From: Paraphaeosphaeria minitans
Lineage: Eukaryota > Ascomycota > Dothideomycetes > Pleosporales > Didymosphaeriaceae
Reading direction: 5' to 3'
Assembly: GCA_015832175.1 (NCBI GenBank)
Contig: WJXW01000020.1
Location: forward strand, 186,001-250,000
Length of the DNA: 64,000 nt
Both the position numbers and the translations under genes were made by a program. Within the stretch, counting starts at the first letter, position 1; each line of letters starts with the position of its first letter. The notes beneath the pieces are model-generated. The model did not search any database and was not told where the DNA came from. It worked only from the letters and a program-made list of their open reading frames with translations. Shown here piece by piece: positions 1-9,497 of this stretch.

Positions 1-550
1 GCTCTGGCGTCTTATCGCGTCCGCATGAGCAGGTGAGGTTCGCGTCGTTGTGATTGAACTTCCGATGGTACCAGGCAAAGTCTCCGTGCATAGAGCGGAT
101 AGATAGGAATCTAGCCAATACAGCTCTGGGTAGGTCTAGTTCTCCTGGTCCACGGCGTGGTGCGTAGTCCAGCTCCCAGCTTTTATACCATCTAGAGAGT
201 TTTGTCTTCTTGTCTGCCCACCAAATCTGTTGTATGCTTCGTAGTACTTTGCGAGCAACTGACTTGATGCCTGAGAGTGTGGGCACAGCAGCTTTCCCGG
301 TTGGTGGCGATGGGTGCTGGGCTTCCTGATTAGCTAGTCTGTCAGCCGTCTCGTTCCCCTCGATACCCAGGTGTCCAGGGGCCCATTTGATAGAGACGTC
401 GTGTGTCTCCATAGCGCCGTGGCATGCTAGGAAGGCCCATTGAGAGGTAGAAGGCGCGACGCCTCTAAGGCCCCATATTACTGAAGTGCTGTCTACGCAC
501 ATCCAGATTCGGCGGGTACTAAGCGCTGGTTGTCTTATCGTGTGCTGGAG
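1..550 (-). mobile_element. Tad1-type LINE, ORF2 C-terminal tail (RNase H second half), 5'-truncated
   Basis: Reading the minus strand gives an open frame running off the window start. It matches the C-terminal part of fungal Tad1-clade LINE ORF2: CVDSTSVIWGLRG, then WAPGHLGIEGNETADRLAN (the GH and D positions of RNase H), then the conserved tail with DFAWYHRKFNH and a CSCGRDK cysteine motif. Reverse transcriptase and the first half of RNase H, with its first catalytic Asp, are absent, so the copy is 5'-truncated. Its 5' side joins a pogo transposase fragment in the same reading frame near 550. No stop codon is seen in this part, so decay is light. Confidence 0.8.
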
Positions 551-885
551 GCCTCTCCACGCTGGATTGAGAGGTGAGATACCAGTCGCCTTAAAGGCCT
601 TAAGTATAGTCTCCTCCTTGAACGAGGCCTCCCAAGCAGCCATAAACATAGGATAGAAGTCTCTTTTACTCATAGATGAGAGCCCTTGACACCTCTCCAT
701 GAAGGCGTTGATCTGATTTGAGTAGGCTGTTGAAAGAGGCTTAAACATGACGACGTCGAGAGGCTGCAGCGTGTGGGTTGAATGAGGAGGATAGATTAGG
801 AGGAGGATCCTATTGTGATCACAATAGTTGATAAAATCCATCGTAAGGTGAGATCCATGGCCATCAAGGATGAGTAATCGATGAG
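551..885 (-). mobile_element. pogo/Fot-type DDE transposase fragment (central domain)
   Basis: The minus-strand translation contains RLLILDGHGSHLTMDFI, PPHSTHTLQPLDVVMF and ATGISPLNP, the hallmark blocks of the DDE_1 domain of pogo/Tigger/Fot transposases, including the second catalytic Asp in DGHGSH. The N-terminal HTH and CENP-B parts and the C-terminal coiled coil are missing. It is broken on both sides: near 880 it abuts another pogo fragment in inverted orientation, and after the ATGISPLNP block it runs in frame into LINE sequence. Confidence 0.8.
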
Positions 886-2038
886 AACGCCCTGCTGGAC
901 TAATGAGAAGCTTGGGCTGGCATGGCTGAAGAGGTTTGATCAATTCACTAAGAAGAAAGCTCGTCAGTCTTGGCGATTACTTATCTGTGACGGCCATGGG
1001 AGCCATGTTACAAGGGCTTTTTTGGACTACGCAATCGAGAATCGGATCATAGTGATGGTGTTTCCATCTCATTCAACTCATACTCTTCAGCCTCTTGATG
1101 TCAGCATCTTTGGGCCCCTCTCGTCTTACTATTCGTCTGAACTCTCACGGCAACAACAACGCTCTCATGGGCTTCTTCCAGTGGTGAAAGCTGATTTCTA
1201 TGGCTTGTTCAAGTCAGCGTACGCCTCCTCCTTCACCGCAGCTAATATTATGGCTGCTTTTGAAGCCACTGGCATCTGGCCCATAGATCGTACCCCTGTT
1301 ACCACCAAGTTCAATTATACAACCCCACCTGAACAGATCGATCAGATAGGCTCATCTCATCTCTCTCCTGCTGATTGGAAGCGTACACAACGATTGTTAG
1401 AGCAGGTAGTGAAGGATAACAATGATGTACTGGTCCGGAAGCTTACAGGAGCAATTCACCGCGCTAGCGTCCAGAACAAGCTTCTACAGCTTGAAAACGA
1501 GGGGTCACTTACATCACTTAACACCAAAAATAAGCGTACAAAGCGTGGCAGACGCCTGCCTCTTGGAGGAGCCCAAAAGAGGCCTACTGACGCTGTCTTT
1601 TACTCACCTCAAAAGCTTCAAGAAGCTCGGGACGAAAGAGCCAGGAAAGACGCCAAATCACTGGCAGAAGCAGCTCGAAAAGCTGATACTAAGAAGCTCC
1701 AAGATGCCAAGAAAGTCCTGAGTGAAAAGAACAAACAGGAGGCTCGAGAGAAGCGAGAGATAGACAAGCTGGTGAGGGAGAAGGAGAAGGCCGAAAAAGC
1801 AGCTAAGAGAGAGCTTGAAAAGCAGCAGAAAAACTCTGAGAAAGCTCTTCAAACTTCCCAAAAAGGTAAGCGCAAAGCTTCAAAAGCACTACCCAAGCCC
1901 AAGAAGCGTCAGAAACGATCAAGTAGAGGTGGCCCACGGGGTGGGCGTTCAGACGAGCCCATGGGAGCTCCATCACCCACACCAGCCCGCGTTACCCAAT
2001 CGGGCCGTAGCGTCAACCTCCCATCAAAATTTAGATAG
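881..2038 (+). mobile_element. pogo/Fot-type DDE transposase, C-terminal two thirds
   Basis: A 385-codon open frame starts inside the DDE domain at a block like WTNEKLGLAWLKRF. It contains RLLICDGHGSHVTRAF (catalytic Asp), PSHSTHTLQPLDVSIF and AFEATGIWPID, then a long Lys/Glu/Ala-rich coiled coil (about residues 250-330) and a basic tail ending SGRSVNLPSKFR. That tail resembles the end of the pogo copy at 53102-54958. The N-terminal HTH/CENP-B part is missing, so the ATG at 881 is probably not a native start. No internal stops are present, suggesting this copy is less decayed than the one at 53-55 kb. Confidence 0.85.
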
Positions 2039-3284
2039 TACAAAATGTTCGCACGAGGCTATCTAGTAATACACTAGAATAATATCTGTATACGACGTTG
2101 TGGTGTGGCTCAATAACCTCATGTTTGTGGCGGTGACGATGGTGTTCGGCGTGCGCAACTCGGAAACGTGCGCGGCCCGGGTAATTATTCTACTAGAATT
2201 TTATTTGACTCTATATCTCTCTTAGATGCCTTAAATAACTTTCGTTCTTTCTTATCTTATCGCTGCGCTTATAGCTTTCGCGCATGAACGGCTTGGTACG
2301 GTTATCGGGGCGGGAGGTGTTCCTAGACTCGCTGGTGTCGAATGCAGAAGCTTTGCAGGTAGCACCCACCGCCCCACTCCTCTCCTCGGCTTGCATGCTT
2401 CGCAAGCCCAAAGCGAGAAATTGCGATGTTAGCAGAGCTCGCCCCGCAGAGCCATGCACACGAACACGAGCACGAGCGACAGTGGATCCCGGGCAAGCCC
2501 AACTTAATCATGCGCCTTGTCGAAGGCTCCTCGTTCGCCTTCGAAGATATCGTATTCCAGCGCCGGAAAGACGATAAAGGACATGAGGGATAATGCGTAG
2601 GCTGTTGAGTGCGTTACAAACTCGGATATCACGCCACAGCCTGGGCATCCCAGACTTCAAATGATCCAGGCCCAGCATTGAAACCTGTACCTGGACAACG
2701 TGGCCGTTTCTCGAGTGGCTGAGCGCAAGGATACTTATGTCGGAACGGGACGTGATGCGATTCGACCAGCACCATATTTCCATGTTCACGAGCGCCCTCG
2801 AGCTAGTCCCTCGTCCCAGATGTTGCAGTTCTTACCCTGTCGTTAGGAGTAGAGTCTGAATTACCAGTCGCACGCATATTGATCACCGGTGATATAGGAA
2901 CATTCGCGTTGACTTCGCGTACGAGTTACTGGGCGCGTATTTCGGATTTGTTCATAATGATTCTTTTTGTTGTCGACTGGTAGTGGCTGATACCTCTAAG
3001 CGCTTTGTCGTATTGCCTCGCGCCTCAGCGTTTAGCCTTTCCATTCGGAGCCAACGCACCATAGCCTCGAAAAATCTATAGGCTGCTGTCTCTTGTCTGT
3101 CAAACTAAAACGGTAAATTTTGTGGTTTAGTGGGGCTTTCAGGATCAGCCTGCTCACCCGTGCCTGTTAGTAGGTTTTTAGTATTATAGGCTTTGTTGAG
3201 GCCTTTGACTAGTCTTTCGAGCAATATAAAGGTTAATGTTCCTCGTTCATATATACATTACATCTATAAATCTTCTTTTGAACC
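2039..3284. other. Intergenic, no gene seen
   Basis: Only short unrelated open frames in several phases. An AATATAAAGG stretch about 60 bp before the ATG at 3285 could be a TATA-like element for the next gene. Confidence 0.5.
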
Positions 3285-4536
3285 TTGAAGCAGATGCCTC
3301 TCATTCCACCTCCAAAAGCGATTGCTAGGAAAGATGCTATTTCCGTTGCAAATGGACAGAGTACGACATCGGGCGTAGAAGCCCTAGGCGTGGAAGGCCA
3401 GCGTCGGAGGAAGAAATCAGGACGCCAGATGCACGAATTTAAACCGACGAAGCCCATACCCAAGCCGCGGTCCGAGTCTGAACCTGCACATCCTGTCATT
3501 GCGTATTTCAAAGAATATGCTGGAAACCAGGCGGACAGTGACCTCATGTTCTTGCTGTGGGGATCTGCAGACTCAGAAGTGTCGCCTACCTACGCTGTCG
3601 ATGTTACAATACCGGATAGTCTGAAGAAGAGAGCAAACTACAGCTACAACATTACACCTTGGATACAGAGCTATGGCGTGTTTCAGACAAAGAGGTATTT
3701 GCGAGAGAAAGAGTTTTTTTTCTACTCTCAAACAGCTGTATTATGCGGAGATCGGTCTATTGCGTCGATATCTCTTCTTTCGGAAGGTTGCGCGGGTGAG
3801 GCTGACAAACGTACTACACATCTCTCTTATCTTTCGCTCTAATAATGCTGACGTTAGATGAAGTTCCAATTCATAAGTAGGAGTCCAGAACGATTCGAGG
3901 TCTCGCTGAAGCCTGTAGACCTTTCCAGCATGCAAGAGGAACTCAACAAGACAATCGCAGAAAAGGGCAAGGGTATCAACTGGAAACACTTTGAGGACCC
4001 CGATCCCGATGAAGATCCTAGCCTTGTGTGCCGGTGTGAAGATTGTGGGCACAGAAATTGCGAATCTGATTACACGGCTCAGGAAATAGAGCTTGACGAC
4101 TGTCCGGGGCGTCAGAAGAGAGAAGCCGAAGCTAAGCTGCGCTGGGTTGAAAATTCCGACTTGTTGACATTCTACTTTCGTAGCCCTCCTTTGTCGCTTG
4201 ATCAAGAGATGTTGACTTCTTCGCCATGCAATCTCTTCCAGGAGTTGTATGTCGTTATTGTTTGATCCACCTGTGTCTATACTTATGCTGAATAGGAAGC
4301 AAATGGAGTACTTTGGGGAGAGGAAACAACAAGATTGGCCTCAAGGAACAGGCTTATGCATCGAAACCTGTTTCGATAACACAAGGCTACTTCATACAAC
4401 ACTCTTCCTTCTGGCACTTGTGATCCCTTTAGGAAAGCTCGCATGGGGAGGCTGGGACGTTGTGTTTGGTGCAGGAAGCTTCTTTGTCGCAATACCTATA
4501 TTAGTACTCACAGTGCTTAGTTCTAGAGATTGCTAA
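3285..4536 (+). pseudogene. Three-exon hypothetical protein with C-terminal membrane segment; one-base frame break in exon 1
   Basis: I do not recognise the family. Exons 3285-3795, 3858-4246 and 4296-4536 join well: intron 1 is 62 nt (GTGAGG...GCTGAC...TTAG, phase 0) and intron 2 is 49 nt (GTATGT...CTGAATAG, phase 2). Exon 1 is open in one frame to about 3720 and continues in the next frame after a run of eight Ts (3714-3721); one T fewer would give a single frame. The protein has a Pro/Lys-rich start, a central acidic DPDPDEDP stretch, a CRCEDCGHRNC cysteine cluster and a hydrophobic C-terminus (two predicted segments around TTLFLLALVIPLGKLAW). The break could be a real mutation, a sequence error or slippage. 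The exons look real; the function is unknown. Confidence 0.65.
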
Positions 4537-5198
4537 GTCTACGTTGTAGGTAGAGAAAAGCGATTGTTGTTGTCCTCCCGCTATTCCCTCTGTGCACCAA
4601 TAACTCATTTTCGGGTGCAAATATTGCGGTCGACTGCCACTTGGGATCAAACAAATTAAATCTGAAGATAGGTAACGTACCCCACGGGCGAGTCGGTCAC
4701 ACGGGCGAGTCGGTCACTCTGCCAAGACCACACAAAACAATACTGTCACGAACAGTAGAAAAGTGATGATTCAACCACCAAACGAGCTACTAGCTTCAAA
4801 GGAGGCTGACAGTTATTACAATTCGCAGAGACCCTTACCTGAATGACTTAATCCGTGCACGAATTTAACCTAGGGCCTATTCGATTTGTTAGCTGTATAC
4901 CCGTTGCAGTAATTCGCATAGCACCTTGACAGAATTGAGGATCCGTGCCCTTCTTGCGATAATAGGACCGACCGCCTTTATTGATTTACCGAACTACGCA
5001 CCTGTGTTATTCAAAGTCAACTGAGCGCTCTAGTTAAATTGTATGCCGCACCGTAACTCTCCTCTCTAAATCCGCCTTAAGTATGCCTCTACGCAATTGA
5101 TATTGTCTAGCGTATTTGTGCTAAACCTATATCTTTCCGACACTCAGCGCAAATCTGTACTATCACCTACTCTCTTATAGTATTGTACGGATAGCAGT
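4537..5198. other. Intergenic, no gene seen
   Basis: Contains a direct two-copy 17-mer near 4683-4716 but no coding signal. Confidence 0.5.
4683..4716. repeat. Two-copy tandem 17-mer
   Basis: The unit acgggcgagtcggtcac is present twice back to back with no mismatch. Confidence 0.8.
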
Positions 5199-5474
5199 AT
5201 GTCTGCCTCTGTATCTGCGCCGGCATCATTCTCCCAGTATGACAGGGCTGCCTGCTTCCAGGAACTCGTTGTGTACGGTGAACATCGTTCACATCCCTTT
5301 CTTGTGTGCCGGACCTGTCTCGTCGCAGTACCACTTGCTGCAGTCCCTGTTCACTTTAGTACTCTCAAGGTTCACAACTACCAGGCGCGCGATGTAAAGC
5401 AGCTCATCAACGCCTGGATCGAAGTTTACCTACTCAGGTATCGCGACACGGAACACCCCCTATTCCAAACCTAA
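5199..5474 (+). pseudogene. OrsD-like N-terminal zinc-finger fragment
   Basis: A 91-codon open frame encodes ELVVYGEHRSHPFLVCRTC followed by VPVHFSTLKVHNY, giving a CxxC...H...H zinc-binding pattern. The same block is found at 28418-28545 in this window at the start of a longer OrsD-type protein (OrsD/DUF3505 family, from memory). Coding seems to end at LLR, where a GTATCGCG donor-like sequence follows; the downstream body of the protein is not present. Sequence after the donor is duplicated at 23.9 kb and partly at 37.6 kb. I read it as a first-exon remnant. Confidence 0.55.
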
Positions 5475-5615
5475 ACCTTTTCAGGAAATTGCAATCGCCC
5501 GCTCGAGCCAACCCTACGAACACCACAACCTTCTTCCCTTCGTCGCATGATCGACTCTTCTAGCATCTCTATTTAATCCTTTGTGTCGTTTGGTTTACAG
5601 AAATAGCCTGTTGTT
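5429..5615 (+). repeat. Dispersed repeat, copy 1 of 3
   Basis: The block beginning cctactcaggtat and running through gcgacacggaacacccc to gtttggtttacagaa recurs almost unchanged at 23919-24105. A shorter diverged piece lies at 37646-37695. All three copies begin at the same cctactcaggtat boundary. Part of this copy overlaps the end of the OrsD-like fragment and its putative intron. Confidence 0.8.
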
Positions 5616-6022
5616 AGGACGCGCACCTCGAGCTTGTCATCGATATACTCCTGGCAACCTGTACAACTCATTCTCAATATTCTCTAGCCTCGAGTTCTCT
5701 CTTAGCCCATTCCTCAAGCTCTACAAATGCTGAAAGCTCAAAATCATCGGGCGTTAGGCGTCTAGTTCGACTCTGTCCTTATGCCCAGCCAGACGCAGCG
5801 ACTCCTGCACATACATTTCACTAACCTGCACCTCGATCGCGAGCGTGAATCCGTTGGCATCCCTTAGCAGATTGCTCATCATCTCTAACTGGCCCGCTAG
5901 CTCAGCCTCTATCTGCACCAGACACAGCGATCTGATCTACGCCTTTAAGTCGAGTAGAAATCGTCGCGCCGTGGAAATGCTGATATGACATGGAACGCCC
6001 GTTCAATGCATCCATAATGAAT
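5616..6022. other. Intergenic; weak minus-strand coding remnant
   Basis: About 55 codons on the minus strand (near 5770-5935) read without a stop and contain LAIEVQVSEMYVQESLRLAG. I cannot name it. Nothing else is seen before the end of the aconitase-like gene. Confidence 0.3.
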
Positions 6023-8425
6023 TTATCTTCCCAATGCCATCTGCTTGATATGATTGATATGATTAAGCGCACTGCCCGCCCTCAGCCATTTCAAATGCCC
6101 TTCGCTATAGCTGTGGTTTAGCGGCGCTTCCCAGAACGCGCCCGTTCTATTCGTGACACGCAACGTTGCCTGCTTGCTAGGGAGAAGCTCGCCATCCTCA
6201 ACTCCCACTAGGGTGACTCGATCGCCAGGCTGTATTTTGTCGTAGTCTTGAGGGTCTGCAAACGTGAGTGGAAGCATGCCCTGCTTCTTAAGGTTCGTTT
6301 CGTGTATCCGAGCAAAAGAGCGTGCGATAACAGCTACACCTCCTAGATAGCGCGGCTCGAGTGCAGCATGTTCTCGTGACGAGCCCTCACCGTAATTCCA
6401 GTCGCCGATGATGCACCATTTGACTTGCTGGTCGCGAAGGTCGCGGGCTACTTCGTGAATCAGGTCGATTTTGGATGTCAGTGGATGAACAGTGTGGCCT
6501 AGTAGCTTCGAGTCTTCAGGAACAAACGCGTTTGAAGCGGCAAGTAGCATGTTGTTGCTGATATTCTCGAGATGCCCGCGGTACTTGTACCACGGACCTG
6601 CCGGTGAGATATGATCTGTCGTGCACTTGCCTCGTACCTTCACCAGCACGGGCATGCTATCAGTTGAGCCGGGGATCCAGGGATCAAACGGCTTAAGAAG
6701 CTGCAGTCGTTCAGATTTGGGATCTATATCGACGGAGAGCTGAGATGCATTATGCACAGGCGCTTGATAGAGATCTTGGCCAGTAGTGAACGCCAACGGA
6801 AGCTCCACGCTTGTTGGCGCCGTGAATCGGAGCTCCTGTGTTGACCCTTCGATTGGGATGGAATCGGTGATAGGGTTGAAATCAATTCGGCCCGAATATG
6901 CGAACGCTGTTACCATCTCTGGGGAGGTGACAAAAGAACAAGTCTCTGGATTTCCATCATGGCGAGCGACGAAGTTCCGATTGAAGCTTGATACGACTGT
7001 GTTTCGCTCTCGTCCCTTTACATCGACGTCAGTTCGATCCCATTGCCCCACGCAAGGGCCGCATGTGGTGCTCAGCACGACGGCACCGGCATCGCGTATT
7101 GTTTGAAGGATGCCTTCTGCCTCAATGGTAGCGCGGATATCCTCACTTCCTGGAGAAACCAAGAATGGGGTCTTAACGTGCGGTACACCCGCGGATTGTG
7201 CCTGCTTGATGAGTTGTGATGTTTTGTATAGGTCCTCATACGAGCTGTTCGTGCAGGACCCTACCATAGCGTGGCTAACCTTAACCGGCCAATTGCTTTT
7301 TGACACAGCGTCCTTAAGCTCAGAGAGTGGATGTGAGAGATCTGGCGTGAATGGACCATTAACATGCGGTTCCAGAGTATCCAGGTCGATCTCGATGATG
7401 TCGTCGTAGTAGTGATCAGAACCTTCATCGGCTCTCAAAAGAATGTCCTTGTAGCCACTTGCAAGACGAGCGATAGCGCTTCGCTTTGTTGCCGAGAGAT
7501 ATCTCGCCATAGATTCCGAGTAGGGAAATATGCAGGATGTGGACCCAATCTCTGCAGACATGTTGCATACCGTGGCCATAGCGGTTGCGCCGAGTGTCTC
7601 TGTACCAGGTCCGAAAAACTCAATAACTCTTCCTTTCCCTCCTGAAACAGTCAAAATACCAGCAAGCTTGCATATGATATCCTTCGTAGAAGCCCAACTG
7701 TTAAGCTGGCCAGTAAGTCGTACACCCGCGACTTGTGGGCACATAAGTTCCCACGGCATTCCTGCCATGGCATCAACAGCATCGGAACCGCCCACTCCGA
7801 TGCCTAACATTCCCATACCACCCGCATTAGGCGTATGTGAGTCCGTTCCGATTATCAGACCGCCCGGGAAAGCATAGTTCTCGAAGATTGTGGTGTGGAT
7901 GATGCCAGCACCAGGTTTCCACCAGCCGATACCGTATTTCTTTGCCGCGCTGCTAAGAAAAGCATAGACTTCTCGGTGCTCATGCTGGCCACGTTTCAGA
8001 TCCTCCTCAGCTCCATCCCGAGATACAACAAGATGATCGCTATGTACCGTGGTTGGAATCTGCACGTTCGGCAAACTAGCACTAATAAACTGTAAAAGTG
8101 CCATCGTCGCCGTCGCATCGTGACAAGCTACCCGATCAGGTCGCAGGTGGAGTAGAGTTTCTCCGCGCCGTATGGAATCCAGATTCCAATGGTGTTCAGG
8201 AGATGTGAAAAGGTGACTGTAGAGGATCTTCTCTGTGAGTGTCAAGGGTCGCCGGGATGCGCCCTTGACGGCTTCAAGTTGAGATATCTGGCGGTCATAG
8301 TCTAGTTGAACATCTAAGTTCAAGGGACTGATGGGGACTCGAGGGGCGTAGCTCGCTAGATTTCTGTACCGCGCAAATCGTGCCCTGCGCACTGCGCTCG
8401 GGCAACGTGGAATAGTTGCGAGCAT
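6023..8425 (-). CDS. Aconitase-family hydratase, probably mitochondrial
   Basis: Single-exon 800-residue protein of the usual length for mitochondrial aconitase (about 780). The family interconverts citrate, cis-aconitate and isocitrate with a [4Fe-4S] cluster. The three cluster cysteines are present: Cys391 in GSCTNSS, and Cys455 and Cys458 in TTCGPCVGQW. The substrate-binding loop GEGSSREHAALEPRYLGG (about 679-696) is intact, as is IGTDSHTPNAGGMGMLGIG. The first 30 residues are Arg-rich with few acids, as in a mitochondrial presequence. The start ATG lies 312 bp from the start of the divergently transcribed RraA-like gene. The cluster context suggests a pathway-specific paralogue rather than the housekeeping enzyme; it could act on a related tricarboxylate such as an alkyl- or hydroxy-aconitate. 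Confidence 0.93.
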   Translation of the reverse strand: MLATIPRCPSAVRRARFARYRNLASYAPRVPISPLNLDVQLDYDRQISQLEAVKGASRRPLTLTEKILYSHLFTSPEHHWNLDSIRRGETLLHLRPDRVACHDATATMALLQFISASLPNVQIPTTVHSDHLVVSRDGAEEDLKRGQHEHREVYAFLSSAAKKYGIGWWKPGAGIIHTTIFENYAFPGGLIIGTDSHTPNAGGMGMLGIGVGGSDAVDAMAGMPWELMCPQVAGVRLTGQLNSWASTKDIICKLAGILTVSGGKGRVIEFFGPGTETLGATAMATVCNMSAEIGSTSCIFPYSESMARYLSATKRSAIARLASGYKDILLRADEGSDHYYDDIIEIDLDTLEPHVNGPFTPDLSHPLSELKDAVSKSNWPVKVSHAMVGSCTNSSYEDLYKTSQLIKQAQSAGVPHVKTPFLVSPGSEDIRATIEAEGILQTIRDAGAVVLSTTCGPCVGQWDRTDVDVKGRERNTVVSSFNRNFVARHDGNPETCSFVTSPEMVTAFAYSGRIDFNPITDSIPIEGSTQELRFTAPTSVELPLAFTTGQDLYQAPVHNASQLSVDIDPKSERLQLLKPFDPWIPGSTDSMPVLVKVRGKCTTDHISPAGPWYKYRGHLENISNNMLLAASNAFVPEDSKLLGHTVHPLTSKIDLIHEVARDLRDQQVKWCIIGDWNYGEGSSREHAALEPRYLGGVAVIARSFARIHETNLKKQGMLPLTFADPQDYDKIQPGDRVTLVGVEDGELLPSKQATLRVTNRTGAFWEAPLNHSYSEGHLKWLRAGSALNHINHIKQMALGR

Positions 8426-8737
8426 CGCAAATAGGAACGGAATTAATTGACAAAAAAGTAACGAAGAAGTGCAAAGCTCACAATGTTTAACAACTATCAG
8501 ACTTCACAGCCGAGGATGTTTTCGGTGGATCGTGCTAGTCTGATTGGAAAGTGGATCGCCACCGGAGTGGACCGCACCCAGGCTGGAGTACTCCTTTCGA
8601 CACTAGAGCAAGCCACCCCACGTGACGTCGAGTGTCTTCCGTTCAGCAAATTGCACGCGGAGTAAGCCCAAACGAATTGTTCAAGCTTGAAGAATCACCA
8701 GCACGAAAATCTGCAAAAATCAAATCAACCGGTAATC
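8426..8737. promoter_or_regulatory. Bidirectional promoter with a CGG-N6-CCG and a CRE/E-box-like site
   Basis: This is the shared intergenic space of the divergent aconitase-like and RraA-like genes. It contains CGG-N6-CCG at 8563-8574, a spacing compatible with a Zn2Cys6 dimer, and CCACGTGACGTCG near 8620, which overlaps an E-box (CACGTG) and a bZIP site (TGACGTC). Binding by the cluster regulator is inference. Confidence 0.4.
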
Positions 8738-9489
8738 ATGGTCTCAGCTGTCAAACAACCGATATTGGCAGCACCTCGGCGATTCACCACATGCGATGTA
8801 AGTGCAAGCTGATACCACGATTGGGCCGCTTCGTGAGTTGCGAATACTAAGTTGCACAGATTGGAGATGCCCTGGTACGTCTCAACGTGCGACATGGCGG
8901 CTATCTATCTGGACTTAGAATGTTCTCGCCGGACGAACGAGCTGGTCCATCCAGGATCTTTGGACCAGCATTCACCGTTCGCATGGTACCAGCAAACGAC
9001 AATATATCGCCGAAGCCACCCAAGCACTTCGCGGATGCCATACCGTCAGGAAGCGTATTCTTCGTGTCGCAACCAGCAGGATACATATCAGCTTGCTGGG
9101 GCGGCTTGATGAGCACCCGTGCCTCAAAGGCGGGCGCAGCCGGCGTAGTTATCGATGGCCGTGTCCGCGATCTTAATGAGCATCGAGACCTTGGGATAGG
9201 ACTTTTTGCTCGAGATCTCAGCATCTTAGGCTCGCATACCTTCACACGTTCGTCGGAATTGAATGTGCCAGTGTCATATCGCCTTACAGAGACGGAGAAA
9301 GACGAGGTGAAGATCGAGCCCGGTGATATTATTGTGGGTGATGCTGATGGTGTGGTCGCAATACCGCCCAGATTGGCAGAAGAATGTGTGCGGCTTTGCG
9401 AGTCGCGGTGGAATATTGATGAAGCAACTCGGCGTTGCATCGAGAACGGGGAGGATATAGGTCCAGTTATCAAAAGGCTGCGAGAGTAA
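8738..9489 (+). CDS. RraA-family protein (CHA/HMG aldolase-like)
   Basis: Two exons, 8738-8797 and 8860-9489, with a 62-nt intron (GTAAGT...ACTAAG...CACAG), give 229 residues. Splicing restores the family N-terminus FTTCD|IGDALVRLN and then GGYLSGLRMFSP. GVVIDGRVRDLNEHR places the Arg-Asp pair used for metal and pyruvate binding at 123-124, and GDADGVVAIP is also conserved. Family members include 4-carboxy-4-hydroxy-2-oxoadipate/4-hydroxy-4-methyl-2-oxoglutarate aldolases, oxaloacetate decarboxylases and the RNase E inhibitor RraA; in a fungus the aldolase/decarboxylase role is more likely. Without the first exon the GDAL block would be lost, so the short upstream exon decides the start. It ends 8 bp from the convergent regulator gene. 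Confidence 0.88.
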
Positions 9490-9497
9490 TTGGCCAA

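Noticed and set aside
8901..9497. 198-codon minus-strand frame opposite the RraA-like gene
   Set aside because: It mirrors the RraA-like coding sequence, has no family motif, and the plus-strand exon with GRVRD and GDADGVV explains the region.
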